Part shown: positions 44,807 through 56,004 of the stretch, piece by piece
How the letters are laid out: each line of letters opens with the position of its first letter
Numbering within the stretch: the stretch's first letter is position 1
NCBI GenBank assembly: GCA_007644065.1
Contig: VJWN01000003.1
Location: forward strand, 1,736,001-1,800,000
DNA: 64,000 bases
Direction: 5' to 3'
From: Margaritispora aquatica
Taxonomy: Eukaryota; Ascomycota; Leotiomycetes; Helotiales; Discinellaceae
Notes under the pieces: model-generated
Seen by the model: only the letters and a program-made list of their open reading frames with translations
Databases searched by the model: none
Told to the model about the DNA's origin: nothing
Position numbers and translations under genes: made by a program

Positions 44807-47676
44807 TCAATGATCCTCGCGTCCAGAAATGCGGTCCTCTTCCCATGAGAACCGATTCTCGGCCAACTGCGGTACGTGAACGAACTCTTCCGCACCGAGC
44901 GTTAATCGGTTGAGATTGCTGTTCATGTTGCTACCAGCTCGCATCTCGGCGGGATGGAGTTCCGTCTCTATGGGTCCTGACTGTGTATTTGACTGAGCTC
45001 GAGAATCGTGCGAATTCCATTGTCCGAATGTGGGCGCTGCGCTGCCGCTGCTCGTGTGCGTTATTGGAGATACCACCTCGCTCCCGTGTCCACTGCTGAG
45101 ACTATTGTTGCCATATTCGCCGGTAGGAGAGCGCGCAGGAGGTGTACCAGCGCCGTAGAGATCTAACTCGGCTTCCTCGTGAATGGTGTATTGAGATCCC
45201 AATGAACTGTGCGTGCCATAATCCTGAGGAATATCCTCCTCTTCAGGCACTGCCTGCCCATTGGGTCCGATTATCCGTGGTAATACACTCGGTAACTGCA
45301 CGTTGTCTGGCAATCGACCGGCATATACTACATGATCTGGATTTATGCGTCGATATGTTGGCGGTGGACTGAGTGGTGTTTGAACATTTGCTGGAAAGCC
45401 TGGACTCAAAGGCGAGGGTTGCCCGCTCCAAACTCCTAATGTGTTGCCAAACTCAGCCACCATAGGACTGACCATCGGACTATCTATGGCTGATGCTTCA
45501 AATGCAGGTGCATCCAATTGCCGATAATGTGCCACAGGAGATATGTCTTGCTCCTGTTTCTCATCCGGACTGGTCATGGGCCTCATATGAGACTGAATTA
45601 TGGTGAGATTCTGTTGGCGTTCCATTTTCCGCCGTGCTCGTTCATAAGCCGAGATCTCTTCCGTTTCCTGAGTTGGATAACCTTGTTCAGTTGATCCATC
45701 CATTGATCCACTCATTGATCCACCAGACACACTTTCCAACTCTGATGGGCCCATTGGTGCAGGCAATTCGAATCTTTCATGTTCAGCATCAGCTGCCACT
45801 TCCACTGGGAAGACCTCGCAGCCGCTGGCTTCATGTGGCACCGGTGCTGGTGGTGGTGGTTCTGGTCGACGGAAGCGATCCATTAATGTCCTTCTGGGTA
45901 CTGGAACATCGATGACCTTGTCGTCGAAGACAGGTGATGGTCGTCGATGATTCCGTCGGTATATAAGCACCCCAAGAGTGATAGACAAGGTCACTAATGC
46001 TATAGCGCCCAATGCGATCCCAATCATTGCGCCTCTTGGGAATTCGCTTTTGTTTTCGGTTTCTGACACAGGGTTGCCAGTAAGTGAACTCGAAGAAGGC
46101 CTTGTGATGGCTATAATGCTTGTGTTGGTGAGCGAGTCCAATACGTGGACCGCCTGGTGAACAGAGAAGGTATTCCTCTCATAGTCTGTAATTAGGTATG
46201 CTTCCTGAAGGAAAGCTCGGCCAATCGTGTATTGGGCCTCATTCAGCGCTTGACGTAAAGGAAAATAGAATTTTGTGGAGTCTCTGTCTCCATAGTTAGT
46301 GTTTGGTATCGCAGGATATATTAGCTTCAAATCGAATGCACTATACGGTAACGTGATGTTGACCGATTCGGATGCAGCAGCAAAATCTGACAGACTGAAT
46401 GTGAAGCTCAAATGCGAGGCTGCGAGGATCTCATGTTGTGAGATATTACGATCGAAAGTGTAAAGATTGAGAGTGTCGTTGTAAGAGAGTCCTAAGGCTC
46501 TAGCGAATCGCTCGCAAACAGGCGTTGGCAGCCACAGGAATGGAGTTGAGCTGTCAATAATGGCGGTCACTCTATCAGCGGTATTAAGTAAAGATATTGT
46601 TGTAGCGGTGTTGTTGACATCACCGGCGGATGTTACAGATATGGCGTTGACAAATGTCTGTGGGGTTTTGCTGGAGCTGAGGGTGAATGTCACATTGTGA
46701 GGAACCAATCGATTCTCATCATAACCACCAAGCGTCAACGAATTAAGAACGCCCTTGAGTTCTGTAACTGTGAGTAAATGTACATAAAAAGAGCTTCAAG
46801 ATTACTCACGATAACTTGCACCTGCTGTATAGCCATAACTGTGACTTGGAATGACGCCCATTTGTTCTACCAAAGCACTGATGGCGCTGAGAGGCGTAAC
46901 ATTCGTGAAGTTTCCTGGAGTGATGCCCAGCCCAAATAATCCATTGAAATACGAAGTTGTATTAGTACCAGGAGTTCCATTAAAGGCACCAACGATCGCT
47001 GAAGGAATGGTAATGCCCGTGGTTCCAAATGTCAAGTTGTCGAGTCCATACTCTGCGTAAGCCGTGTTGCCCAACTGGTAGTCCACCCCAAGATCAAAAA
47101 ATCCCTGATCCGCCCAAGTCGTTGATTGTAAAGGTTTGAATAAATTGCCTTTGTTTGTCGAACATAATGTATCTGCTCCATGGTTAGATGCTGTTCCAGA
47201 AACTCTGTCTGCATTCTAGGCGGTTGTTCTCTAGAACCGCTTTCACCAAAGTGAACTTTCCACAACCACCTCACCACGTTTTCGAAAGGCACGCAACTAA
47301 TTCCTCCATCTCTGCTCGCGCTGGATCTCCACCATTGAATTAAGAAGGACAAACTAACCATTCGTAATGCACGATCCCAGACCCGGTACCCACGTCTCTG
47401 AACTGACGGTGTTCACCAAGACGTCCAGCCATTGTTGCGGCGAACCTATCCGTAATGATACTGCAGACCAAGTTCCATCGTCACCATACCTATTGAAGGT
47501 CAGTAAATCCTTGACCTCTGTCCAAAGCTTCCCATCACTGACCATTTCGACGAAGGAGTGACGCTCAAAGGCGTCGGCACTGTCGCTTTCGTTGTCGGAG
47601 ACGCACAGCTGGCGCATTGTACCAATATTCCTACAATCCCTAGACTGGCACGCATCCACCTCGACTCCAAGCTCAT
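44807..47676 (-). CDS. membrane-anchored aspartic-protease-like protein, probably inactive
   Basis: Four exons in coding order: 47676-47543, 47489-47359, 47172-46810 and 46761-44807, giving 860 residues. A signal peptide (LGIVGILVQCASCAS) precedes a pepsin-like (A1) fold. The first catalytic loop reads LVNTVSSETW (residues 69-78) where active enzymes have DTG: Asn71 replaces the Asp. The second loop AIIDSSTPFLWLP keeps its Asp (279). Other family features are GNLFKPLQSTTW, FNGLFGLGITP, GYTAG and LTLGGYD. One membrane helix (about residues 453-477, GIALGAIALVTLSITLGVLI) is followed by a cytoplasmic tail of about 380 residues rich in Pro/Ser. The intron at 47173-47358 is long (186 bases) and is the least certain. 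A surface sensor or wall-binding role fits better than proteolysis; that is inference. Confidence 0.8.
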
Positions 47677-50600
47677 GGTCACGACTGTCGTCGCATTCTA
47701 CGTTGATGATGAGATAGCGACAGTTGTATGCGAATATCGAATATGGAGTACTGAGTATTGCACTGTGATGTAGAGAACGGAAGATGTTTCGGCCCAGAGT
47801 GCATTGGCCAACAACAAGAACGATGGAATCACGATCGATGAGGAGTGGGCGAAGAGATCTTAGAAGTGGCAGGTGGCGGAAGTGTTCAGCCTCGTGCTCC
47901 TGCAAGACTTTGAAGGGTTTGGAAGAATATCGTGCGCCACCAGGTACGAACGAATCTGAGTTAATTTCACACGTTGGCGACTGTCAATTGAGCATTCAGT
48001 CAACACGGATGAAGAATAGGGACCAGCAGTTGAGAAGGAAAGGACTTGGTCAGACGGAGACGTCAGGGATTGGGTGACAGGGTTTTGAATGCTTGAAGAT
48101 TAAGATTTCTGGTCTTCCTGGTGCCGGGCTTCATCAGCGCATGAGAAGGAATCATCTGTGAGGGGAGCTGTGTGGCCCAAGAGAGTTAAATCACCGGTTC
48201 ATCTGGATGGAAGAACCGTTGGCGGTCGGAGCATTCCACGGTCAGAGGTGAAGAGAAAGACACACTGGAACAGAGCTGCGAGAGGACAGGATTCAGGGCG
48301 ATTCAGAAGCCGATTCAGAGTTGATTCAGACTTCAGAGGATTGACTGGAGGAGAACGTGAGGACGTGGACCGCTCGGAGGGAGAGAGAGCGGGCAAGGGG
48401 GGCAGAAAAAGGGGGGCAAGGATATGGAAACACCGCAGGGTAAGAGGGCAAGGGATGTGCATGGATGTGCATGGATATCCCTGGAGATTGTGAAGGCGAT
48501 TCCGAGCCCTGTCAGTGAGATTGTCCAGTAATAACCTGTAAGCCGAGCACTTGCAGCACAGGACATCAAGGGGGAATCTCCCACTTCTCTTCCCCCTCAA
48601 TGTGTGCAAGAGGCACAGTGTGCATGCCACGCCAAAGGATGCCGTGGAGCAGCGCGCCACTTGCCGAGGACTGGGTTCGAGGGGAGCTGGAGTGCCATAA
48701 CAGATCGACCCAGGAAATGATATCGGCAGGGGTTACAATCGAGGGCAGCGAGGGGTCGACAGCAATCATAGCATCATTGCAGCAGAATCATCCGCGAATA
48801 ACTTCTTTGATTTGTGGCTATGCGAGGAAAGCAGACACACTCAATGTACGATCGTCACTTGGTTTGGAGTGGAATAGTTTGGTACCTCCGTACTTGAAGA
48901 ACTCCCAGCATACCTACCGTGACAAGTGCCACTGCATCTGAACGGAGGTACTTCCAGCCTTGTGGTTAAGTTGCTGTGAGGTTGAGGATTGCCGAGGTCG
49001 TGGTTAGTTTTAGTTTTTTTTTTTTGGAATTCCGCGAATTTAGTTAGTGTCCGCTGCCAGTGATTGATACCGATGGAACAGATAGGTTTCAGAGCACGCG
49101 GTTGGTACCAAAGGTAACTGATAATGGTTACGTACTGTACTACCATACCGTACCAAACCTTTCACAATGACCAAGTAGTTTCTCGATCCTTGCAGTATCA
49201 TCATTTGCTAAACTTAGGCTTTATGGTTATTCCGATACCCTAAATCGAAGACAAGAGAAACTTTGTTGATCCTTTCCACCTTTGAGTTTCGTTCCAAAAG
49301 CCTCGACCTTCTCTTCTGACAAAAAAAAAAGATGAAGAATCCAGAAAGGCGACTGGTTCCTGGGCCGATATTTCGTCTCCAAAGTATCACATCCTTGAAC
49401 AACTCAATTCCCCCTCGTTCAATATTTCAACCAATTAATATAGCTATTTCTGATCCCCACTCCTGACAGGCCTCGCGGGTTTTCTCACGACATTTCCGGC
49501 CATGATTTCCCGTTTCGAGGTGCAATCGCCGATATTGGGATGAAGTCGAATGATTGCTCGTGGAAGGCCTGCTCATTTCCTCAATTGCCATATTACTTGA
49601 CCTATCACAAGCCATATTAATGCCCGGACGACTTCTCCCAGGCTGGTTGAAGGCCCAAATTCAGCCAACTTTCATGTCCGTTCAGGGACCAGGACAGCCT
49701 GTGCCTGCGCCTGTGCCTGTACCTGTCTGAGGGGCTGCCCTGTCCTGCTTCTGCAGCTTCACCGAACCTCCACATATTGGTCGAGAGGACCAAATCCTTC
49801 TTTAGGAAACAGCATGGGATGTTGTGCAACGTGATCACGATGGTGATTTGAGCCTCATCAGGAATTGTCTAAGAGATCACGATCAACTACTGTGCTGTAC
49901 ATAATGAATACCTAACCAAGGTCAAGAAGCAAGCATGTCTCTTCGAAGGATTCGAAAATGAAAATTTGGTAGAGGAAGTGCAGCCTCCGTTGAAATGTGG
50001 TGAACGGCTGGCTGATGAAGACTGCACTTTGGAAGTTTCCGTGAGCAATATCGGTGCCCAGATTTTTCCTGCATCTCGAGACCCTCTACGGCCGTAGCTT
50101 TTGCGTTTCTCTCATGGTTCGTACTTCAGAGTGTTCCAGAGCTCCGTTGATAGGTTTCTAAAGATGCACCCAAGGGTTGGGTAGAGAAGCATGTACGTAG
50201 GTAAAAAGATGTGTGATTGACAAGAAGTTGATGACTCGATATCTAGTGATGTAGAGCGTGTCTCTCTTCTTCAGCAGGTAAGGTACCTACCTATACAGAG
50301 GTAAAACATAACAAAATATCTCATCGGCATAAACGATTTAAAATTTACCCTCGACGCCATATCCAGTAGAAGCATCGAAAGCATGGACATCAGCTGCATC
50401 GCGAACTTGTGGCGGTGACAGCATCCATCAAGGATTATTAACCCCCCCCCCCTTGCGAAGCTTCCCGTGGAAAAACAATAGCTTGGTGCAGCATTCATAT
50501 GGAATTAGCCATTCAGATGCCACCAAGTCGTTTTCATCTCCTCTTCATGAGCTTGACAGGCCAGAGACAGGGCAGACATAGGCCAGACACAGGCCACTGG

Positions 50601-51281
50601 CCAGAGATTTTTATCCATCCCGTCCAGCAATTTCATTCCTTGGATTCGTAAACCCCTTGACATGGCAGGCGAATTAATGAGATGCTGGTGGATGCTGCAA
50701 GATGCTGGTGGATTGTGCTCCCAAGACATCCTCCTTTTACCAAATGGTCAACCAGATCTGCCACGGGCTACGATATATCGAAGCCACACACTGTTCAGGT
50801 CAAAAGTACTGGTTTCAGCCCCAGATGGCTGTCAAAATACTGCATCTTCGTTCCACCATCCCCTCTGTTCCTGAATCTTGGTCCTGTGCACACAGTCTCT
50901 TGGTCTTCCTTGACCAATCACGGCTGGAAGGTACCTTGGACAGCGGATGAGGGCGCCGATATCTGTCCCGCAATTCCAAAAATACAAACTCATGGGCCAA
51001 CAGGAAATCTTATCCTGCCCATCATATACTCTTCACTGGTCAGGGTCGCTATCGTCCTTTACATCTCCATCTCTCTCGGTCATCATTGCCTTGTTTACGC
51101 TTCATTGCGATTAAACAACACTGTCATTTTTGAGTGTATACCTTACACAATCATTCTTTCTAGTCATTCCTTACAGACCGAATCAACCACACACCAAATC
51201 GCAATTTTCAAGCAATCTAATCGTGCTTTCGTAGCACTTTATACACTCTTTCACATGGTGGTCTCGACATAGTTCGGAGCC
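47677..51281. promoter_or_regulatory. 3.6-kb divergent intergenic region between two surface-protein genes
   Basis: No supported gene. It contains GTAC-rich words (49131-49157), two TACCTCCGTAC-type motifs in inverted arrangement near 48881 and 48940, CCTGTG repeats near 49700, A/T runs near 49014 and 49320, and a C run at 50452-50462. The frame at 48199-48660 on the minus strand and those at 50662-51272 have no signal or splice context. It may hold long 5' leaders or noncoding RNA. Confidence 0.5.
50452..50462 (+). repeat. 11-base C homopolymer
   Basis: Uninterrupted run of 11 C residues within the long intergenic region; length errors are likely at such sites. Confidence 0.85.
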
Positions 51282-53719
51282 ATGATTTCCTCACGTTCAA
51301 CCTCAGTTTTCCTTGTCTTGTTCTGTTCATTAGCTCGTGTCAATGGAGGAGGTAAGTGCTTGCTCAACTTGAGAATGGCAGGAACTAATTATGAGCAGCT
51401 GTACTCGATCCTCGCCGAGGGGTAGAGAATACTGGCACTTCTTCGTGTATCATGGCCACATGTACGACAGCGTTGAGCTCAGACACAACAAGCTCGACGC
51501 CCTCAATAGAATCCTCGTCAGATGCATCAGGCTCGACACTTAGTCTAGTATCTGGAACACCAGCTTCTGCGGGCATTGTTATTGAAGTTCCTGTTGTCGC
51601 ACCCTCAGCGGAATCTACCTCAGTCGCTTTTCTTGAATCCTCGCCCTCGGACGTGAAGACCGCAACTGTACTCTTGACAACCACTGTTGTTTATTCGGGG
51701 GAAGAGGCAGCAAAAACTAGCGCTTCCGAATCTATAGTTGATACGCCCAGCACATCTTCCATATCCGAAACAGCGTCTGTCCCAAGCTTTGCCAATTCAA
51801 CCAGTTCTGCAATATGGTCGAACACCACAACATCCGACGCGCCTAACCCCGATGCCACTGTCGGTATGGTACTTGTTGGAATTCAAATTGTGGGTGATAC
51901 AACGACGGCAACTGCAAAGAGTACAAACAAGCCAGTCATAATTATGCTGCCTCCAGCCAAAGCCGCCTCGACCCAATCTTCCACATCTACAACCTCTTTC
52001 AGTTCATCCATCACATCGACAAGCGAGATGGACTTGTCCACTTCAAGTTCGGGAGAAGATGCAACATCATTTACAAGTCTAACCGCAACCAATGTCACAA
52101 TACTTGCTGTCACGAGCGCATCATCCTCGGGGTACTCAAATTCCAGTACTGCTGCATGGTCAAATTCTACCTTCACAACAAGTGAAAGTGTCAGCGCACC
52201 GACAGCAACTCTTGATTGTGTATCACTTACCCCAGGGGCAACATGGACAATTTACTCGATGTTGCTAAATACATCAACAAGCTACGGAACGGTTACTCTT
52301 GGGGTTTCAACCACTTTCACTAAGATACCAGAATTCACCCCACCAACCAAGTGTCCTACTACTACTGCTGCTGCTTTAGTGAGTACCGCAGTTGTTGATT
52401 CGACAGCGCTTAAGATAAGCACAAGCTCAAGCTCAACCAAGAAAGCCAAAACCACTACAGTTACTGTTTTGATCACAAGCAAAAACGGATACACCGTCAT
52501 GACCACTGTGACTCCTCCAGGATACAATGGAGAGACTGAAGCAAAGGTGACGGTTACAGGAGGGGGAGGAGGAAAAGTTGATCTTCCAGGCATTTCTATG
52601 CCACCCGTTTCTATCCCACCCGTTTCGACAACTCCAAAGAAGACGGTCGTTATTCCTTTGACAACAAGCGCCGAGGCCGCTCTCGCTGCTGCTAGTACAT
52701 TCCCCGCAAGTACTGTTACCTCTGTGGCAGCAGATGGAGTGACCGTAATTGTATCACCCAGCGATGTGGTTATTGGAAGCCAAAAAGTTGAAATCGTTGC
52801 TAGCTCGACACAGCTTGTCACCGCTGCAAATAACGCCGTGTATACAGTGGAAGCCGGGAAAATCGTAGGCCCATCACTCACAGTCAGCGTTCCCATCACA
52901 AGCCTCGCTGCTGCACCCGTGGTTGCTCCAGTTGTGACCCCAACTACTACAGCTACCAACCTCGTCATTCTTGACCCTGAGCCATTCTCCATCATTGGCA
53001 GTTCCATCATTGTCCTAGGATCATCTACCATTACGTATGGCCCAACAGTCACATATGCTTCAGGCAAGACCAGCACAACATCTGTCGTTAACGGCGAGGT
53101 TATCACTATCGGCCCATCAGGCGTCACAATTGACAAAACTACCCTGGGAGGCACTGCCCACTCAACTGGAACACTCATCGGTCTCGCAGGTGGTCTCACA
53201 ATCACAGAGATCGGCTCGACCATCGCCATCATCAACGGAGCCACCCTCACCATCGGCCCCTCAGCCGCAGCCCTAACAACCGTGATCAGCGGACATACCA
53301 TCACAGCCGGCTCAGTGGGTCTCGATATCGGTGGCACAACTCTCACAGATTTCAATCCAACCACCGTGGCCATCACAGCAGGCGGTGTGACATTCACAGC
53401 GATTGGCTCTAGCATCGCTGTTATTGGAGGCTCGACGTATACATATGGTGGAAACGCGAAGCAGACCACTACTGTTGTCAATGGCCAGACGGTTAGCATT
53501 GGACCCAGTGGTATTGGCTTCGCCTCTACGACTTTCGTGTCGTACTCTCCCACTGCGACACCGACTATCGCTGCTGCCACTGCAGCGGCGAAGAGTTCTG
53601 GCGCAGGAGCAGCTTCGGCAAGCCCGAGTTCGACGGCGAAGAAGAGCTCTGGCGTGAGGACGGGTCCGCTTGGGGGTCTCGTCTTGTTGGTTTCGCTTTT
53701 CGTTGCGTACGTGCTTTAG
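51282..53719 (+). CDS. GPI-anchored Ser/Thr-rich cell-wall protein with internal repeats
   Basis: Exons 51282-51351 and 51399-53719 (47-base intron) give 796 residues. Signal peptide residues 1-20 (TSVFLVLFCSLARVNG). The first 330 residues are Ser/Thr-rich, with many N-x-S/T sites and probably heavy O-mannosylation. From about residue 480 the protein switches to a beta-rich part with three imperfect repeats of about 65-70 residues; each has an IGSSIxVxGxSTxTxG strand pair, then TTxVVNGxxxxIGPSG. The C-terminus SSGVRTGPLGGLVLLVSLFV is a GPI-attachment signal. Proteins of this build are wall structural proteins or adhesins in moulds. It diverges from the protease-like surface gene across 3.6 kb. 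Confidence 0.82.
52970..53560 (+). repeat. three-copy coding repeat, about 200 bases per unit
   Basis: Units start near 52985, 53201 and 53397, aligned on the IGSxI-type strand, each followed by a TTxV(V/I)xG segment near 53076, 53275 and 53465. Copies one and three are the most alike (VVNG and IGPSG in both). Confidence 0.65.
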
Positions 53720-56004
53720 GTCGGGTCGTTAGCGTCAAGTGCTGTTGAAAGGGTTGGTGCATCAGCGTGAGCATTCATTGGTTTGGAGTTTCGGGGGGGA
53801 AAGATCAGCGTGGGTTTTATATTTGCGTGGGTCCTGCATCATCATATTGGGAAAATAAATACCCTGGGCGTTCCGGGAGGTGTGCGTGTGTGTATGTATG
53901 TGCGTGGGGAGGAGCGGGAGTATATGTATCTATATGGAAGGGTGGATGGATGGATGGATTGGACAGATGGGTATGAGGTCAATGATCTAGGAATAGATTG
54001 GGTGTTTGTATATACTATGTTGGATACCTTGGATAAATAGGAGAAAAGAGAAATGAATAAGCATAATCATCTATCAAGCTTTTTTATTCGCTCTGAGGGC
54101 TACTTGACGTTGGAGTAGATGTTTGTTTCCTCAGTGGTTCAAGCTGTACTTGCCATGGCCTGAATGAGGAGCTGTATTGTGTAGCAGCAAGAGGACTTAT
54201 AGAATGGATGGGTGATGTTGTGATTTAGTTGTGGGATGATATAAAATGTGAACTGTTTTAAAGGTCTAAAGATCCAAGGCCTTAGGGATACATAGATGCT
54301 TAAGTCAGACCAACACATCCACCCACCCAACAAACCGTGATTTTCTCCTTTATATATCCCTCAAGTCCTCAAGTCCTCCACGTCCCCCAACCTCAAACTT
54401 CAACCTTAACCCTAACACACTACAATACAACACAACACAACACAGCTAGCTAGCAGATCTGATCTCACATAACGCAATGCAATGCAATGGGCAATGTAAT
54501 GGGTAAATCAATGGGTAGAGTAAGGTTGGGGTCGAGGGTCTAGTTACGGGTTATAGATGTCTGGCTGTTTTAGGGTAGGGTGGATTATAAATAAATGCTT
54601 ATGTTGGGTTTAATGGGGTGATTAATGCTTAGATATAAAAGAGGTGGGGGGGAAGGGTTGGAAATTAGGCTATGGTAAGTCTGAGTGTTTTTCTTTAGAG
54701 AGGATGGGAGGAGGAAGGGAGTTTTCTTGCTTTGGGAATTTTGACCTCGAAATCGAGGTGTGGTTTCTTTCGATCCTGTCGTGATAGGTTTGTAGATATA
54801 AAGAGGGGATTATGAGAGCTGGATTTTATAGAATATACTATTGGGTTTTAGTTTTGGTTTTTAAGACTCAAACGAGTTTAAACTTTTCAAATGCTTTCAT
54901 TTTGACAGAGACTTGGTATATAAATCAGTCTACGTAGTCCTTTACCATATTTATTAACTTAACCAGAGATAAATAGAGATAAGCTTAGAACGAATTAAAC
55001 ACTTTCTTTTTCAAGGAAGAGTTTTCACTTAACCCTGTGATAGTAAAAGCTATGAGATAATTTTTGGGGGGAAATAAAAACTTAGAAACCTATGTTACTA
55101 GTAATAACATAGCAGACGACTATAAGTATACCTGATCAGACGTTTATATTCATGACTGAAGTTAATGTCAGACTTTATCATTTAAGAAAGCCGTAAAGCT
55201 TCTTTCGAAAGCTTGCTTCATAGCATTCATCTACTGAAAATGCTAGCCTTACAGCTCTGATCTATAATATCAGCTAGCGATTGAAGCCTTGAGGGAGGTC
55301 TATTCCAGTTCAAATAAGCTTAAGAAATCAAGGAACCATATGTATTGGGAAAATTAGAAGATGTCTGATAATGTAAAGTTTGACACAACAATCACCAGTG
55401 TATGTCAGAATTGATAGATGCCATACACTAAAAGTCCTATGACTAGGACAAGTCTATTTTAAGTTAAATCTACCAGTTGATTTCATATATCTGCAAACTA
55501 CCCGTTGAGTGTTTTTGAGACTTCTCGTACCTTAGGACTCAGTTCTTCAGACCCTAGGGAGGTTGTAACTTCATGTGCATCTGTCCTTCTTTAGCGAGAG
55601 ATGAGGATTAGTGAGAGCAGCTAGTGAAGAAGGATTGAAGCACGCCTTAAAATTGAGATTTTCAAACCAATTTGGATCTTCCCTATTAACGTAAGAACAG
55701 GATTTGTTTCTTTGTGCAATCATTCCACTCTCTTGAACACCTTATTGTTGTTATTTTCAAAACAAACTCCTGAATTCCTGGAGCAACAAGGGGCAAAAAC
55801 GCGCTAGTCCAGATCTATCAAGTTGTCTCTTACTCCAGATAAAATAATCTCCAACGTCATCTCAATCCAACTCCTTTCCATCCAAACACCTTCAAGATCA
55901 AAGCAGCGCACGCAATCCTCTCTCAAGCTCAATCCAAATATTCAGACTGACCAGACCGCTGGCTCAGTCATACTTTGAACCTCTCAAACCCGTCCCTCAA
56001 TTAT
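53720..56004. other. 2.3-kb intergenic region, AT-rich in the middle
   Basis: 3' flank of the wall-protein gene with GGAT repeats (53943), then ACAAC repeats near 54420 and GCAAT repeats near 54475. From about 54780 to 55700 it is AT-rich without coding frames and carries short palindromes such as TATGTTA...TAACATA (55091-55111). It may be decayed mobile-element DNA. The F-box gene's leader starts near 55850. Confidence 0.5.

Noticed and set aside
47032..47361. Minus-strand 109-codon frame within the protease-like gene
   Set aside because: It lies mostly over the inferred 186-base intron and reads in the wrong phase; the true frame continues with LCSTNKGNLFKPLQ.
48199..48660. Minus-strand 153-codon frame
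   Set aside because: Cys/Leu/Pro/Ser-rich with no recognisable domain, no splice context and a GA-rich complement; likely chance.
50682..51272. Plus-strand 196-codon frame before the wall-protein gene
   Set aside because: Ends next to the real start at 51282 and shows no domain; likely leader sequence.
52282..53580. Minus-strand 432-codon frame opposite the GPI wall protein
   Set aside because: Long but a shadow: the opposite strand has a signal peptide, a repeat structure and a GPI tail, and this frame is Val/Pro-rich without its own motifs.
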